Positions 47,423 to 57,247 are shown, counted from the stretch's first letter. The stretch: DNA of 64,000 nt from Ectothiorhodospira shaposhnikovii (GCF_022227765.1 NZ_JAJMLZ010000003.1:1-64000); one strand, 5' to 3'. Numbers and translations: made by a program. The notes: generated by a model from the letters alone, not told the origin.

Positions 47423-48406
47423 TCATGCCGGATTGCCCATATTGTTTCCCTCATCGCGAAACAGGCGTTTGGGAACCCACCACAGGAAGACGGCCATCCC
47501 CAGCAGTTCCACCAGACTCTGGAACACGATCACCACCACGGCCACCTCAAGGGAAGCCGGCAGCGCCAGGGCCAGCGGCAATACCACGAAAGAGTTACGG
47601 GTCCCGAAGCTGAAAGCCAGGACCCGGCCCTGTTCCGGGGGTAATCGGAACAGCCTGCTCATTGCCCAGGCCAGCCATCCCGCCGCGAGCAGGAACAGGG
47701 TGAAAATCAGCAGCAGATGCAGCAGCAGGGGGAGGGCGCCCACCACCAGATGGACCTGGGAGGTCGCCACGATGAACACCACCACTGCCAGCAGCGGCAC
47801 CGGCAGGTCCCCCAGCCTGTTCACGAGCCTTCTGGGCCTGTCGGACCTTGCGGCCCAGTGCTCGGTGCCCAGTGCCAGCAGCAACGGCACGATGATCAGA
47901 CCGAAAAACGCCAGCAGCATCTCGTCCCGGGCCAGGGCAAGGCTCAGGTCACCGGGAAACAGGAACCACAGGTAGATGGGCAGCAGGAGGATCTGAAGCA
48001 GCAGGCTGACGGGAGAAAAGGCGATGGCCCGCCGTGTGTCACCCCCGCCCAGCTGAGTGAAGGTGATGAACCAGTCCGTGCAGGGGACCAGCAGCACCAG
48101 GAGTATCCCCAGGCGCACGGCGGGGTCCTCGGGGGCCAGCAGCATCAATGTCCAGGCCAGCAGGGGGATGAGCACAAAGTTGCCCAGCACGGCCGCGGCC
48201 AGAAACCGGCCGTCCCGGAAGGCATCCCGCAGGCGGTTCAGCGGCACCAGGGTGAAGGTGGCGTACAGCAGCAGGCCCAATACGGGCCACAGCAGAGGTT
48301 CCAGCACCGCTCCGGCTGCCGGCAGGGCGGTGCCGAGCATGAGGCCTGTAAGAATGGCGGCAAGGTAGACGAAGACCTGATGGCGTTCCAGGGCCTGACG
48401 GTTCAA
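47423..48406 (-). CDS. ACR3-like arsenite/bile acid:sodium symporter-family permease
   Basis: The 327-aa protein has about ten helices and the stretch LLVLLVPCTDWFITFTQLGGGD (~residues 101-122), typical of ACR3/BASS arsenic-resistance permeases; the Cys there is the conserved ACR3 Cys. FSFGTRNSFVVLPLALA near residue 270 is the second family motif. It may export arsenite, but no arsR or arsC is nearby, so the substrate is uncertain. It is downstream of modC on the same strand (96-bp gap). Confidence 0.75.
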   Translation of the reverse strand: MNRQALERHQVFVYLAAILTGLMLGTALPAAGAVLEPLLWPVLGLLLYATFTLVPLNRLRDAFRDGRFLAAAVLGNFVLIPLLAWTLMLLAPEDPAVRLGILLVLLVPCTDWFITFTQLGGGDTRRAIAFSPVSLLLQILLLPIYLWFLFPGDLSLALARDEMLLAFFGLIIVPLLLALGTEHWAARSDRPRRLVNRLGDLPVPLLAVVVFIVATSQVHLVVGALPLLLHLLLIFTLFLLAAGWLAWAMSRLFRLPPEQGRVLAFSFGTRNSFVVLPLALALPASLEVAVVVIVFQSLVELLGMAVFLWWVPKRLFRDEGNNMGNPA

Positions 48407-48502
48407 GTGACACCTCTCTTTGATTGACCGGGCGGATGCCCTGAATCGATCACGGGGTGCCGGAACTTGCCGGAATCCCGTCGGTTGGTTCGACTTGCAG
48501 GT

Positions 48503-49570
48503 TCAAGTCACCGCCACGCCCTTGACCATGGCCCAGACGGTCTGACCCTTTGCCAGCGCGAGCTGCCGGCAGGAACGCAGGCTGATACGGGCGAGCAGGG
48601 TCTGGCCACCGGCATCCAGAGTCAGGATCACATGTCCGGGCTGGGGATCATCACTGATGTCACTGATCCGGACCTGAAGGGCGTTGAGTACGCTGCTGGC
48701 ATCGGGCCGGGTCAGGGCCACGGATACATCTCGGGCGAGAATGCGTGCCCTCAGGGGAGTGCCGACGGCCCGCTCCTGATGGGAGATCAGCAGACTGCCG
48801 CCGGCAAAGGCCAACTCCGTCAGGTGATCGGGTGCGTGGTGGACGGCCACGGTGCCTTCGATGACCGCCGAGGCCTGTTCGCTGTGGGCCAGGGGCAGGT
48901 CGGTGCGGGTCAGCAGAGTCTGCAACGGCCCCTGGGCCAGGGCGCGTCCCGCCTCCAGCAACACCATGTGGTCCGCCAGCCGTGCCACTTCCTCGATGGA
49001 GTGGCTGACGTAGACCACCGGTATGGACAGCTCATCCCTCAGTCGTTCCAGATAGGGCAGGATCTCCCCCTTGCTGGCCACGTCCAGGGAGGCCATGGGC
49101 TCGTCCATCAGTAACAGTTGCGGGCTGGTGAGCAGGGCGCGGCCGATGGCCACCCGCTGGCGCTGTCCACCGGAAAGGGCGTCCGGATAGCGGTCCAGCA
49201 AGGTTTCCAGGCCCAGCAGGGTCACCACGTCATCCAGTTTCACACGCCGTTCCCCGGCGGGAATGCGTTTGAACCCGTACAGCAGGTTGTTCCTTGCGTT
49301 GAGGTGAGGGAACAGGCTGGCCTCCTGAAACACATAGCCCAGGGGGCGTTGATGCACCGGAAGAAAGAATGTCGCATCCTGCCAGAGATCGCCGTTGAAT
49401 TGCAGGCGGGCATCTTCAATGCGCTCCAGGCCAGCCAGGCAACGAAGGATGGTGGTCTTGCCGGAACCGGAGCGACCGAACAGCGCGGTGACGCCTTTTC
49501 CGGGGATCTGAAGCTCCACATCCAGGGTGAAGTCACCCCGTTCCAGACGGAACCTAGCCTGAATGCTCAT
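48503..49570 (-). CDS. modC: Molybdate ABC transporter ATP-binding protein
   Basis: The 355-aa protein has Walker A GRSGSGKTT (~residues 33-41), the ABC signature LSGGQRQRVAIGRALL and Walker B LLMDEPMASLD, then a C-terminal MOP/TOBE molybdate-binding domain (~residues 290-355) that mediates substrate inhibition. It energises ModB. It overlaps modB by 4 bp. Confidence 0.95.
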   Translation of the reverse strand: MSIQARFRLERGDFTLDVELQIPGKGVTALFGRSGSGKTTILRCLAGLERIEDARLQFNGDLWQDATFFLPVHQRPLGYVFQEASLFPHLNARNNLLYGFKRIPAGERRVKLDDVVTLLGLETLLDRYPDALSGGQRQRVAIGRALLTSPQLLLMDEPMASLDVASKGEILPYLERLRDELSIPVVYVSHSIEEVARLADHMVLLEAGRALAQGPLQTLLTRTDLPLAHSEQASAVIEGTVAVHHAPDHLTELAFAGGSLLISHQERAVGTPLRARILARDVSVALTRPDASSVLNALQVRISDISDDPQPGHVILTLDAGGQTLLARISLRSCRQLALAKGQTVWAMVKGVAVT

Positions 49571-50283
49571 GATCCCACCCCCACCACCTTGAATTTCCTG
49601 TTCAATCCATAGACTGCCAGCAGCAGTGAGAAGGACAGTATCACCAGGATCAGGGCCAGGGCATGGGCCGACTGATAATCCATGGCTTCCACATGATCGT
49701 AAATGGCAATGGAGGCCACCTGGGTCTGGCCGGGGATATTGCCGCCCACCATGATGATGACCCCGAATTCACCCAGGGTGTGGGCGAAGGAAAGCACCGC
49801 GGCGGTGAGAAATCCCCGTCGGGCCAATGGCGCCACGATGGTGAAGAATCGATCCAGCGGCGATGCCCGCAAGGTAGCGGCTACCTCCAGCACCCGCGTC
49901 CCGGTTGCCTGAAACGCGTTGGTCAGCGGCTGCATGACAAAGGGCAGGGAATAGATCATGGAGCCGATCACCAGGCCGGTGAAACTGAAGGCCAGGTGGT
50001 TGAACCCCATGGATTCCAGCGTGCCGCCCACCCAGCCTCGGGGACCCAGCAGGAGCAGAAGATAGAACCCGAGCACGGTGGGAGGCAGGACCAGTGGCAG
50101 GGTGACCAGGGCCTCCACAACCACCTTGCCCCGCCACCGGGTATGTGCAAGCCACCATGCCGCCGGTGCGCACAGTACCAGTAATATGGTGGTGCTGATG
50201 ACCGCCAGCTTGAAAGTGACCCATAGGGCCATGGTGTCTTGGGGGGAGAGTGAAATGGGCATCATGGGCCTGGGAATGTCCAA
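49567..50283 (-). CDS. modB: Molybdate ABC transporter permease
   Basis: The 238-aa permease has five or six helices and the coupling EAA-type loop EVAATLRASPLDRFFTIVAPLARRG (~residues 150-174). A shorter start at MPISLSPQD (50265) is possible. It forms the molybdate channel with ModC. Order modA-modB-modC is standard. Confidence 0.94.
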   Translation of the reverse strand: MDIPRPMMPISLSPQDTMALWVTFKLAVISTTILLVLCAPAAWWLAHTRWRGKVVVEALVTLPLVLPPTVLGFYLLLLLGPRGWVGGTLESMGFNHLAFSFTGLVIGSMIYSLPFVMQPLTNAFQATGTRVLEVAATLRASPLDRFFTIVAPLARRGFLTAAVLSFAHTLGEFGVIIMVGGNIPGQTQVASIAIYDHVEAMDYQSAHALALILVILSFSLLLAVYGLNRKFKVVGVGS

Positions 50284-50346
50284 TGGGCAGTCAAAACCCG
50301 GCCCGATACCCGGAACAATGCCGCCGGGTATTGGGCCGGCGATGGG

Positions 50347-51108
50347 TCAGGGTATGCTGTAGCCTGCGGCCTCAATGACCCGCACGGCTTCCGGGCTGCG
50401 GATCCAGGCCATAAAATCCCGGGCCACTTCCATGTCGACGGCCCGCTTGAGAATCACCGCCTGCTGTTCGATGGGGTCAAACCACTCCGCCGGTGGAATC
50501 CAGTGGGACCCAGGAATGGTGCCATCGTCAGCCTTGACCTGGGCCAGGGCCACAAACCCCAGTTCCGCCGCGCCGGAGGCAATCTGCGAGTAGGCCTGTC
50601 CGATGGACTGGGCGCGTACCAGACGGCCCGCCCTGTCCAGGCTTTCCCAGATGCCCATGCCGGTGAGAATCTGCCGAGCGGCCACGCCGTAAGGGGCGTT
50701 GCGCGGATCGGCAATGCTGAGGAAACGGTAGCTTCCGGAGCGCAGTAGTGTTTCCGGGTCATTGAGGTAACCTTCCCGGCTGGACCACAGCACGGGTACG
50801 CCCACGGCGTAGGTGAACCGGGAATCTTCCAGGGCCAGTCCATCCGCGACCAGTGTTTCGGCGCGCAGGGTATCCGCGGAGAAGAACAGATCAAAGGGGG
50901 CGCCGTTGACCACCTGGGCGTACAAGGCACCGGATGCTCCGGCGCTGAGATTGATCTTATGGCCGGTTTCGGCCTCGTAGGCGGCGGTGAGGGTCTGCAG
51001 GGTGCCCAGGAAGTTGGCGGCTACGGCGGCCCGAAGTTCAGCGGCGGAAGCGGTCGTGATGCTGGTGAACAGCAAGAATAGAAACAGGATGACGTGTCTG
51101 GGTTTCAT
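50347..51108 (-). CDS. modA: Molybdate-binding periplasmic protein
   Basis: The 253-aa protein has a signal peptide (MKPRHVILFLFLLFTSITTA) cleaved near residue 22, then ELRAAVAANFLGTLQTL and NLSAGASGALYAQVVNGAPFDLFFSAD, the ModA oxyanion-binding strands. It captures molybdate or tungstate. Molybdate supply is relevant because NifA regulation elsewhere in the window implies a Mo-nitrogenase. Confidence 0.95.
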   Translation of the reverse strand: MKPRHVILFLFLLFTSITTASAAELRAAVAANFLGTLQTLTAAYEAETGHKINLSAGASGALYAQVVNGAPFDLFFSADTLRAETLVADGLALEDSRFTYAVGVPVLWSSREGYLNDPETLLRSGSYRFLSIADPRNAPYGVAARQILTGMGIWESLDRAGRLVRAQSIGQAYSQIASGAAELGFVALAQVKADDGTIPGSHWIPPAEWFDPIEQQAVILKRAVDMEVARDFMAWIRSPEAVRVIEAAGYSIP

Positions 51109-51132
51109 GTTTGAGCCTCCAGCAGGGTGGGT

Positions 51133-51930
51133 TCAGTCATTGACGGCCAGGATGACGTGGGGCGCCTTGATCAGGGCACAGGCCCGAGATCCCTGGGTGA
51201 GCCAGCCTTCGTCCAGGGCCTCCCGGGTGACGACGGCGGTGAGGACCCGGCCATGGCCCAGGTCCAGCTTGACCTCCGCGTTCACGGGGCCGGCTTCGAT
51301 GTGGCTGACAATGCCCTGGAGGCGGTTACGGGCGGAAAAGCGCAGCGCATCGACCACTTCGCTCAGAATCACGAAGGAAGACTTGATCAGTGCATGGACT
51401 TCCCGGCCCACCTGCAGCCCCAGTTCCAGGCCGGCCTCATGGGTGACCACGGCGTGGATCTCCAGCCCATGGCCGATATCCACGGTAATCTCGTCGTTGA
51501 CCGCGCCCTGCGTGACGCGGGAGATCTTGCCCTGGTAGTGGTTTCTTGCCGTTGTGCGCATGGATAGTTTCCTCATCAGTGTCCAGACATCGCCTAATTC
51601 GCCCGTGGACCGGGCCATTTGCTGCAGAAATTGCTGATACGCCTGTTCGGCGGCCCGGTACTGCGCAATCACCTGTTCGCCGTGGGCGGTCAGTCGGGTG
51701 CCGCCGCCGTGCTTTCCTCCCGCCTGCCGCAGCAGCAGAGGTTTGTCCGCCAGATTGTTCATGGCGTCGATGGCGTCCCAGGCCGCCTTGTAGCTCATGC
51801 CGATGGCCCGGGCCGCGGCGGAGATGGAGCCGGTGGCGGCGATCTGCTCCAGCAACTGGATGCGGGCGCCGCCAAGGAAGGTCTGGCCGTGCAGCTTGAA
51901 CCAGAACTGCCCGTCGATTTCCGGTTGCAT
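51133..51930 (-). CDS. modE: ModE, molybdate-responsive transcriptional regulator
   Basis: The 265-aa protein has an N-terminal winged helix (GGARIQLLEQIAATGSISAAARAIGMSYKAAWDAIDAMN, residues ~20-58) and two C-terminal MOP domains (~125-190 and ~195-260), each with an ARNxxxG-type molybdate motif (TTARNHYQGKI, SARNRLQGIV). It represses mod genes and can activate Mo-enzyme genes. It is first in modEABC and a ModE operator precedes it. Confidence 0.95.
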   Translation of the reverse strand: MQPEIDGQFWFKLHGQTFLGGARIQLLEQIAATGSISAAARAIGMSYKAAWDAIDAMNNLADKPLLLRQAGGKHGGGTRLTAHGEQVIAQYRAAEQAYQQFLQQMARSTGELGDVWTLMRKLSMRTTARNHYQGKISRVTQGAVNDEITVDIGHGLEIHAVVTHEAGLELGLQVGREVHALIKSSFVILSEVVDALRFSARNRLQGIVSHIEAGPVNAEVKLDLGHGRVLTAVVTREALDEGWLTQGSRACALIKAPHVILAVND

Positions 51931-51952
51931 GGGGTTTTCCTGGTCTAAGGTT

Positions 51953-51976
51953 CGTTATGTATTTCTGTATATAGCG
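51953..51976. promoter_or_regulatory. ModE operator (Mo-box) before modE
   Basis: CGTTAT-N12-ATAGCG, 24 bp long, has the size and outer arms of the E. coli modA operator (CGTTAT-N12-ATAACG). It ends 23 bp upstream of the modE ATG, predicting autoregulation of modEABC by molybdate. Confidence 0.75.
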
Positions 51977-52290
51977 AATGTCGAAACACAACTCACGGGG
52001 TCGCTGTGCTCTAACTCAGCATTTTTTAGGCCAGCCAGATTGGTGCTTTTAAATGTCTGGTTTTAAAGGATTTGTTATTAAATCTCCATGGTCTGAGGGT
52101 GGGGTTTGCGACAGGAGAAAGGGGAGGGTGAGCCCGTTGTCTGAAATCCTACGTTTCCCGGGATCGGCCCGGCGGGCGGGGTGTCTGGGATAATGGCGTC
52201 ATGAACGTGGATTGATTTATTTATATTCCTTGTCAGTATATGTGGTCCTGCAAATGGATGTGAGCACGTTATGGAGCCCGGAAAAGACCC
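51977..52290. other. Intergenic region between modE and the MFS gene
   Basis: It is AT-richer than the flanks (52010-52090, 52205-52260) and presumably holds divergent promoters. I see no gene, no second Mo-box and no convincing riboswitch. Confidence 0.4.
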
Positions 52291-53466
52291 ATGATCCCTG
52301 CCTTCCTGCGCCGTCATCCCCTGACCGTCATCGTGCTGGCCCAGCTTTGCGGCACATCCTTATGGTTCAGCATCAATGGTGTGTGGTGGTCGATGGCCCC
52401 GGACCTGGGTCTGTCGAATGCGGATCTGGGGTATCTGACCCTGACCGTGCAGCTCGGATTCATCGTCGGCACGTTGACCATGGCGGCCACCGGCTTGGCG
52501 GATCGCTTTCACGCCAGTGTCATCTTCGCCGTGGCCTGTCTGTGCGGTGCGCTGGTCAATGGTGCCTTCCTGCTGGTGGCCGCCCAGCCGCCCTTTGATC
52601 TGTTGCTGCGGTTTCTGACCGGTCTTTGCCTGGCCGGGATTTATCCTCTGGGGATGAAATTGATCATCTCCTGGGTGCCACGGCACGCGGGGGTGGCGCT
52701 GTCCTGGCTGGTGGGCATGCTGACCCTGGGCACGGCACTACCGCACCTGATGCAGGGGATGACGCTGGGCATACCCTGGCAATGGCCCCTGCTGGGGGCC
52801 TCGATGCTGGCGCTGCTGGGCGGGGGACTGGTGCTGCTGCTGGGCGATGGCCCCCACCTGCCCAAGGCCGGAGGTAAGATCCCGCTGCGCCAGGGACTTT
52901 CAGGGCTGAAGATCCCGCGTTTTCGTGCCGTGGCCGGGGGGTATTTCGGTCATTGCTGGGAGCTCTATGCCTTCTGGATGCTGGTGCCGTTGCTGGTGGG
53001 GCGGGAGATTGGCCGTCTGGGTGCCGCGGATGCCTGGATACCCTGGCTGGCGTTCGCCATCATTGCCCTGGGGTTTGCGGGGTGTGTGGGCGGCGGTGTG
53101 ATCAGTCGTTACCGGGGGAGTGAGTGGGTGGCCCGTCGCGCCCTGGCGATGTCCGGCGCCCTGTGTCTGGCCTATCCTTTCCTGACCTGGGCACCCGCCG
53201 GTTTATTGCTGATCCTGCTGGCCCTGTGGGGGGTGGCCGTGATTGCCGATTCGCCACAATTCTCCGCCCTGGCGGCAGCCAATGCCCCGCAGGAGCTGGT
53301 GGGTTCATCGCTGGCGGTGATGAATGCCATCGGCTTTGCCCTGACGGTGCCCGCCATCTGGCTGACCAGCCTGTTGTGGGAATTGCAAGGTGCCTGGGTC
53401 CTTCTGTGGCTGCTGCCGGGACCCTTACTGGGCCTGTGGGCGATGCGGGGCTTGAAGAAGAAGTAG
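52291..53466 (+). CDS. Major facilitator superfamily transporter
   Basis: The 391-aa protein has twelve predicted helices and an MFS motif A-like loop (GLADRFHASVIF, ~residues 70-81). The first helix contains AQLCGTSLWFSINGVWW. The specific substrate is unknown. It is convergent with the Na/Pi gene, 24 bp apart, and has no operon partner. Confidence 0.85.
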   Translation: MIPAFLRRHPLTVIVLAQLCGTSLWFSINGVWWSMAPDLGLSNADLGYLTLTVQLGFIVGTLTMAATGLADRFHASVIFAVACLCGALVNGAFLLVAAQPPFDLLLRFLTGLCLAGIYPLGMKLIISWVPRHAGVALSWLVGMLTLGTALPHLMQGMTLGIPWQWPLLGASMLALLGGGLVLLLGDGPHLPKAGGKIPLRQGLSGLKIPRFRAVAGGYFGHCWELYAFWMLVPLLVGREIGRLGAADAWIPWLAFAIIALGFAGCVGGGVISRYRGSEWVARRALAMSGALCLAYPFLTWAPAGLLLILLALWGVAVIADSPQFSALAAANAPQELVGSSLAVMNAIGFALTVPAIWLTSLLWELQGAWVLLWLLPGPLLGLWAMRGLKKK

Positions 53467-53490
53467 CATCAATGCTTACCTGATGGCCCA

Positions 53491-55110
53491 TCAACCCACC
53501 GCATCCGCCTCCGTCAGGGCCGGGTCTTCCGGGTTTTCCGGTTCTTCCTGGCAGTAGACATAAGTCACGCCGCTCAGGCGACGATTGAGCTGCTGAAAAC
53601 CGTCCAGAATCTCCCAGGCCGGATAGGGCAGGCCGGGATGGGCGCGCTTGGCCTGGATCAGCCAGCGGCTGTTGTCCTGTTTGCGCTCCAGGATCTTGCG
53701 TCCCAGCTCCGGGCGTTCACGCATCAGCATCCGCGCCACGGTGTTCATCTGCTGGGTAAAGCGAGCCGCGGCATCCAGCACCAGCGGCCGCGCGGCCTCC
53801 AGGGCCCGGGGGGAGGCCTGTAGCAGGCGCCGGGCTTCGTCATGGAGTTCCGGTCCCAGGGTGCGAACGATCATGGGCAACTCCCGCATGAAGTCGTCCA
53901 TGGTGTCCTTCAGGGCCTGATCCTCCCGATTGAGGGAATCATCGGGAATGGCATCCAGAAAGGCGGTCAGTTCGTGGCAGACCGTCTGCACCTCACGACC
54001 GCGGCGGGTGATGTCCGCTTCCAGACCATCGTCCAGCGCGCCTTGCTTGAGTCCCTGCATCACGCCGTCACCCATCAGGTGGAGGGTATCGAAGATACGC
54101 AGGGTTTCCCGCAGGGCCGCGTTGATGGCCAGAGCGGGATTTTGCAGCAGCAGCGGATCCAGCCTTGGGGTACCGGCCTTGCCCGGGGCGGGGCTGTCCG
54201 GAATCAGCATCCTGACCCAGCGTTCCAGGGCCGGGGCAAGGAACAGGGCGGCGCAGGCCAGCAGGTTGAACAGGGTATGGGTCCAGGCCGCCTGCTGGGG
54301 CAGTTCGCCCGGCAGTACCTGAAGCGGCAGTTGCGGAATGCCCAGCAGAAGGCCGGCCGCGCCCAGGGCCAGGGGCAGTTTGACCATGAGGATGGCCAGT
54401 CCCAGACGGCGTCCCTGGGCATCTCCCCAGCCGGCCAGCAACACGGTCAGGCACAGGCCGATATTGGCACCCAATACCCAAAGCAGCAGCATCGGCAGGG
54501 TGATCTGGCCGCCGGCCACCAGGGCCAGGGCCACGGCGATGGACGCGGTGGCACTTTGCACCATCAGGGTCAGCAGGACCGCGCCCACCAGAAACAGCAG
54601 GGGCAACTGGCTCAGGGCGGCGAACAGAGCCTCCACCGCCGGATCGGAACCCAGACTGGTGGCGGCGTCGCTCAGCAGGCCCATGCCCATGAGCATGAAG
54701 GCGAAGGCCAGCAATGCCTGACCCACGCCGCGAGGACGACTGGATTCCACGAACAGGAACAGTCCGGCCCCCACGGCAAGAAATAGACCGATATAGTGTT
54801 GCAGATCGAAGGAGACCATCTGCACCAGTACCGTGGTGCCCAGTTGCGCTCCCAGCAGGACGGCCAGCACGTTCTTCCAGGCCACCTTGCCGCGGCGGGT
54901 CATCTGTACCGAGAGCATGGCCGTGGCCGTGGAGGAGGGCATCACCGCGCCGCTGGCCACGCCGCCGACAAAGGCGCGGGCGCGGGTGCGGGTGAAGCCC
55001 TGCAGCCAGTCCAGCAGGTCACCCCCCATGATGCGGGCAAAGCCCTTGCGCAGAAACCGCAGGCCAAACAGGATCAGCAGGATGCCGGCGATGAGGTTGA
55101 TCGGTTCCAT
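53491..55110 (-). CDS. Na/Pi-cotransporter family protein with PhoU-like C-terminus
   Basis: The 539-aa protein has two Na/Pi repeats with QSAT/SST motifs: GAVMPSSTATAMLSVQMTR (~residues 53-71) and LMVQSATASIAVALAL (~residues 180-195). A soluble helical PhoU-like region (residues ~330-500) follows. It likely moves phosphate with sodium, in line with a haloalkaliphilic lifestyle, which is inference. No pst or pho genes are adjacent. Confidence 0.88.
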   Translation of the reverse strand: MEPINLIAGILLILFGLRFLRKGFARIMGGDLLDWLQGFTRTRARAFVGGVASGAVMPSSTATAMLSVQMTRRGKVAWKNVLAVLLGAQLGTTVLVQMVSFDLQHYIGLFLAVGAGLFLFVESSRPRGVGQALLAFAFMLMGMGLLSDAATSLGSDPAVEALFAALSQLPLLFLVGAVLLTLMVQSATASIAVALALVAGGQITLPMLLLWVLGANIGLCLTVLLAGWGDAQGRRLGLAILMVKLPLALGAAGLLLGIPQLPLQVLPGELPQQAAWTHTLFNLLACAALFLAPALERWVRMLIPDSPAPGKAGTPRLDPLLLQNPALAINAALRETLRIFDTLHLMGDGVMQGLKQGALDDGLEADITRRGREVQTVCHELTAFLDAIPDDSLNREDQALKDTMDDFMRELPMIVRTLGPELHDEARRLLQASPRALEAARPLVLDAAARFTQQMNTVARMLMRERPELGRKILERKQDNSRWLIQAKRAHPGLPYPAWEILDGFQQLNRRLSGVTYVYCQEEPENPEDPALTEADAVG

Positions 55111-55188
55111 GGTTCACCTTCGCTCAGATTTAGGTTTGTTGCGTAGGCCATGTGAACGGTTTATCCGATCACATGGCCGATTTCCATA

Positions 55189-56577
55189 TCAGGCGCCGGG
55201 AATATGGGCGCCCAGGAGCCAGGCGGCCATCAGGAAGTACACCGCCAGGCCGGTGAAGTCCTTGATGGTGGTGATGAACGGGTCGGCGCCGGGGGCATGG
55301 TCCACACCGATCTTGACCATCACCCAGGGCAGCAGGAAACCCAGGATGGAAGCGGTGAACACGGCGGTGAACAGGGCCACGCCCACCACCACGCCCAGCA
55401 GCGGAATCCCGTTGGGCGCACCCTGCCAGAAGTAGGCGATGGTGCCCGCCAGGACCGCGATCACCGACGCCATGGCCAGACCCACCATGGCCTCCCGTAC
55501 CAGATGGGAGCGGAAGAAACGTTCCATGCTGATGTGGCCCAGGGCCAGGCCACGGGCGAAAATGGTGGTGGACTGGGTGCCTACATTGCCGCCCATGTCC
55601 ATGACCAGGGGGATGAAGATGGCCAGGGCCACCAGGGCGGCCAGGGTGTCCTCGAAGAAGTCAATGACGCCCCCCACCATCAGGCCACCCGCCAGGGTGA
55701 CCATCAGGAAGGCCAGCCGTACCCTGACCGAATATCCGATGGGGCCGGAGGTGAGCTTTTCCGACCGCACCACATCCTTGGCGTGCACCATGCTCCCGAT
55801 GCCGGCCTTCTTGTACACGTCTTCGGAGACGTCCTCTTCCAGCACGTCCATGGCATCGCTGAAGCACAGCACGCCGGCCAGACGATGCTGATCATCCAGT
55901 ATCGGCAGCACCGGCAGGTCACTGCGCTGCAGCAGGCGGGCGGCATCCACCTTGTTGTCATGGGTGCCGGCGGTCACGCCTTCCCCGTTCACCAGGTTGC
56001 GGATGGGTGTGTTGCTTTCGGCCCGCAGCAGGCGGGTCAGGGAGACATGTCCCAGGTACTCCCCCTCGGCATTGGTCACGAAAACCACCGCGCCCATGTC
56101 TTCCGGGCTGTCCTCGATGCCGCGCAGTCGTGCCATGGCCTCTGCCACGGTGGTGTCCGCGGTCACTGCCACGTGATCCGAACGCATGACACGCACCACG
56201 TTGTCCGCATCGTGGCGAAGGATGGTCTGTACCGATTCGCGTTTTTTGGCGGGCAGGAGGGCCAGCAGTTCATCACCGTAGCGGCGGGAAAGCAGGGACA
56301 CGGCCCGGGCGATGGTGTAGCTGGGCAGGCGGGCGGCAAAGCGGGCGGCTTCCGCCTTGCCCATGTGCTCCAGCAGTCCCGCCTGTTCCTCGTCGTCCAT
56401 GTGCAGGAAGGTGGCCACGGCTTCCCTGGGTGTCAGTTCGGAAAAGATGGCCAGTCGGTAGGAGGGTTCGATGGCGGCCAGACAGCGGGCCTTTTCGGTG
56501 GGATCGGCATCCATGATGAGAGTCTTGGCCTCATGGAACTGGCCATTGCGAAGATGGTTGAGAACGATGTGGTTCAT
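55189..56577 (-). CDS. mgtE: Magnesium transporter MgtE
   Basis: The ATG at 56577 gives 462 aa (MNHIVLNHLRNGQFHEAK). The domains are MgtE-N (~residues 10-120), paired CBS domains (~130-250), a plug helix, then five helices with the channel sequence FIPLVMDMGGNVGTQSTT (~residues 338-355). Cytosolic domains close the pore when Mg2+ is high. A long, structured leader precedes it. MgtE supply could matter for chlorophyll synthesis, but nothing here ties it to that. Confidence 0.95.
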   Translation of the reverse strand: MNHIVLNHLRNGQFHEAKTLIMDADPTEKARCLAAIEPSYRLAIFSELTPREAVATFLHMDDEEQAGLLEHMGKAEAARFAARLPSYTIARAVSLLSRRYGDELLALLPAKKRESVQTILRHDADNVVRVMRSDHVAVTADTTVAEAMARLRGIEDSPEDMGAVVFVTNAEGEYLGHVSLTRLLRAESNTPIRNLVNGEGVTAGTHDNKVDAARLLQRSDLPVLPILDDQHRLAGVLCFSDAMDVLEEDVSEDVYKKAGIGSMVHAKDVVRSEKLTSGPIGYSVRVRLAFLMVTLAGGLMVGGVIDFFEDTLAALVALAIFIPLVMDMGGNVGTQSTTIFARGLALGHISMERFFRSHLVREAMVGLAMASVIAVLAGTIAYFWQGAPNGIPLLGVVVGVALFTAVFTASILGFLLPWVMVKIGVDHAPGADPFITTIKDFTGLAVYFLMAAWLLGAHIPGA

Positions 56578-57247
56578 GGGATGAATTCCGTAATGAATGT
56601 TTTCGGCACGAAGCCGTCCACGGAATTCAGGCAAGGGGAGGCCGCGCCTCCCTGGATATGTGAAGATCAGCGGGGAGGGAAGGCCAGCCGCCTGATATCG
56701 GCGAACGGCATGTCAAAAACCCTCACCCGTCGCAATGAACGGGGCGAGGGCGGGGGTTCGGGTTCAGGGTCGTCTGGCAAGGACATCACCTCCTGGCATC
56801 GGGTTTTGGGTGGCGCACACAGCACCGCGCCACGGGCCGGCGGCCCATGTCGGGTGTTGGATGCAAGTCAAGGGGAGTGCCCGAAGGGGCAGCCGTCAGC
56901 GCGCCCCGGCCCTGTCAGGCAACGGAACGAGCAGGTACCCGTCCACGGGGGGACAGGATGACGGGGATGCACTTTCGGCTATCGGCTCCCTGATTGTCGC
57001 GGCAGTGTGCGGCGCGCCAGGGGAGCCTCATGAGCGGTAAGGAATTACCGCGGGAGAGAGGGAACCCGAGGGACGCCGCAGACCGCCGTATCGTGACCGT
57101 GATCGGCCCGGATCAAGCATCTACAACAAGAACTGTCCATGGGGTTATGGGTACCTCTACAGGTTGCAAAGGGCGGATTTGCCTCAACGGGCGGCATTCT
57201 ACCCCCAGGAGGCGGTCGGGTAAACCCGATGTTTGCGGTGAGTCGAG
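56578..57247 (-). promoter_or_regulatory. 670-bp leader region of mgtE with long-range RNA structure
   Basis: No gene is supported on either strand. On the minus-strand transcript a CGGTAA-TTCC-TTACCG hairpin (57050-57035) is followed by GGCTCCC (57027-57021) able to pair with GGGAGCC (56990-56984), and further GC hairpins (e.g. 56636-56652). The TGAGGCTCC stretch recalls the M-box Mg riboswitch, but the rest does not match by eye. Confidence 0.4.

Noticed and set aside
47423-48406. Complete ars operon
   Set aside because: Only an ACR3-like permease is present; no arsR, arsC or arsH lies on either side, so arsenic resistance is not asserted.
52080-52200. Molybdenum-cofactor riboswitch upstream of the MFS gene
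   Set aside because: The region is G-rich and close to mod genes, but I cannot align the conserved Moco RNA motifs, and the MFS protein has no Mo link.
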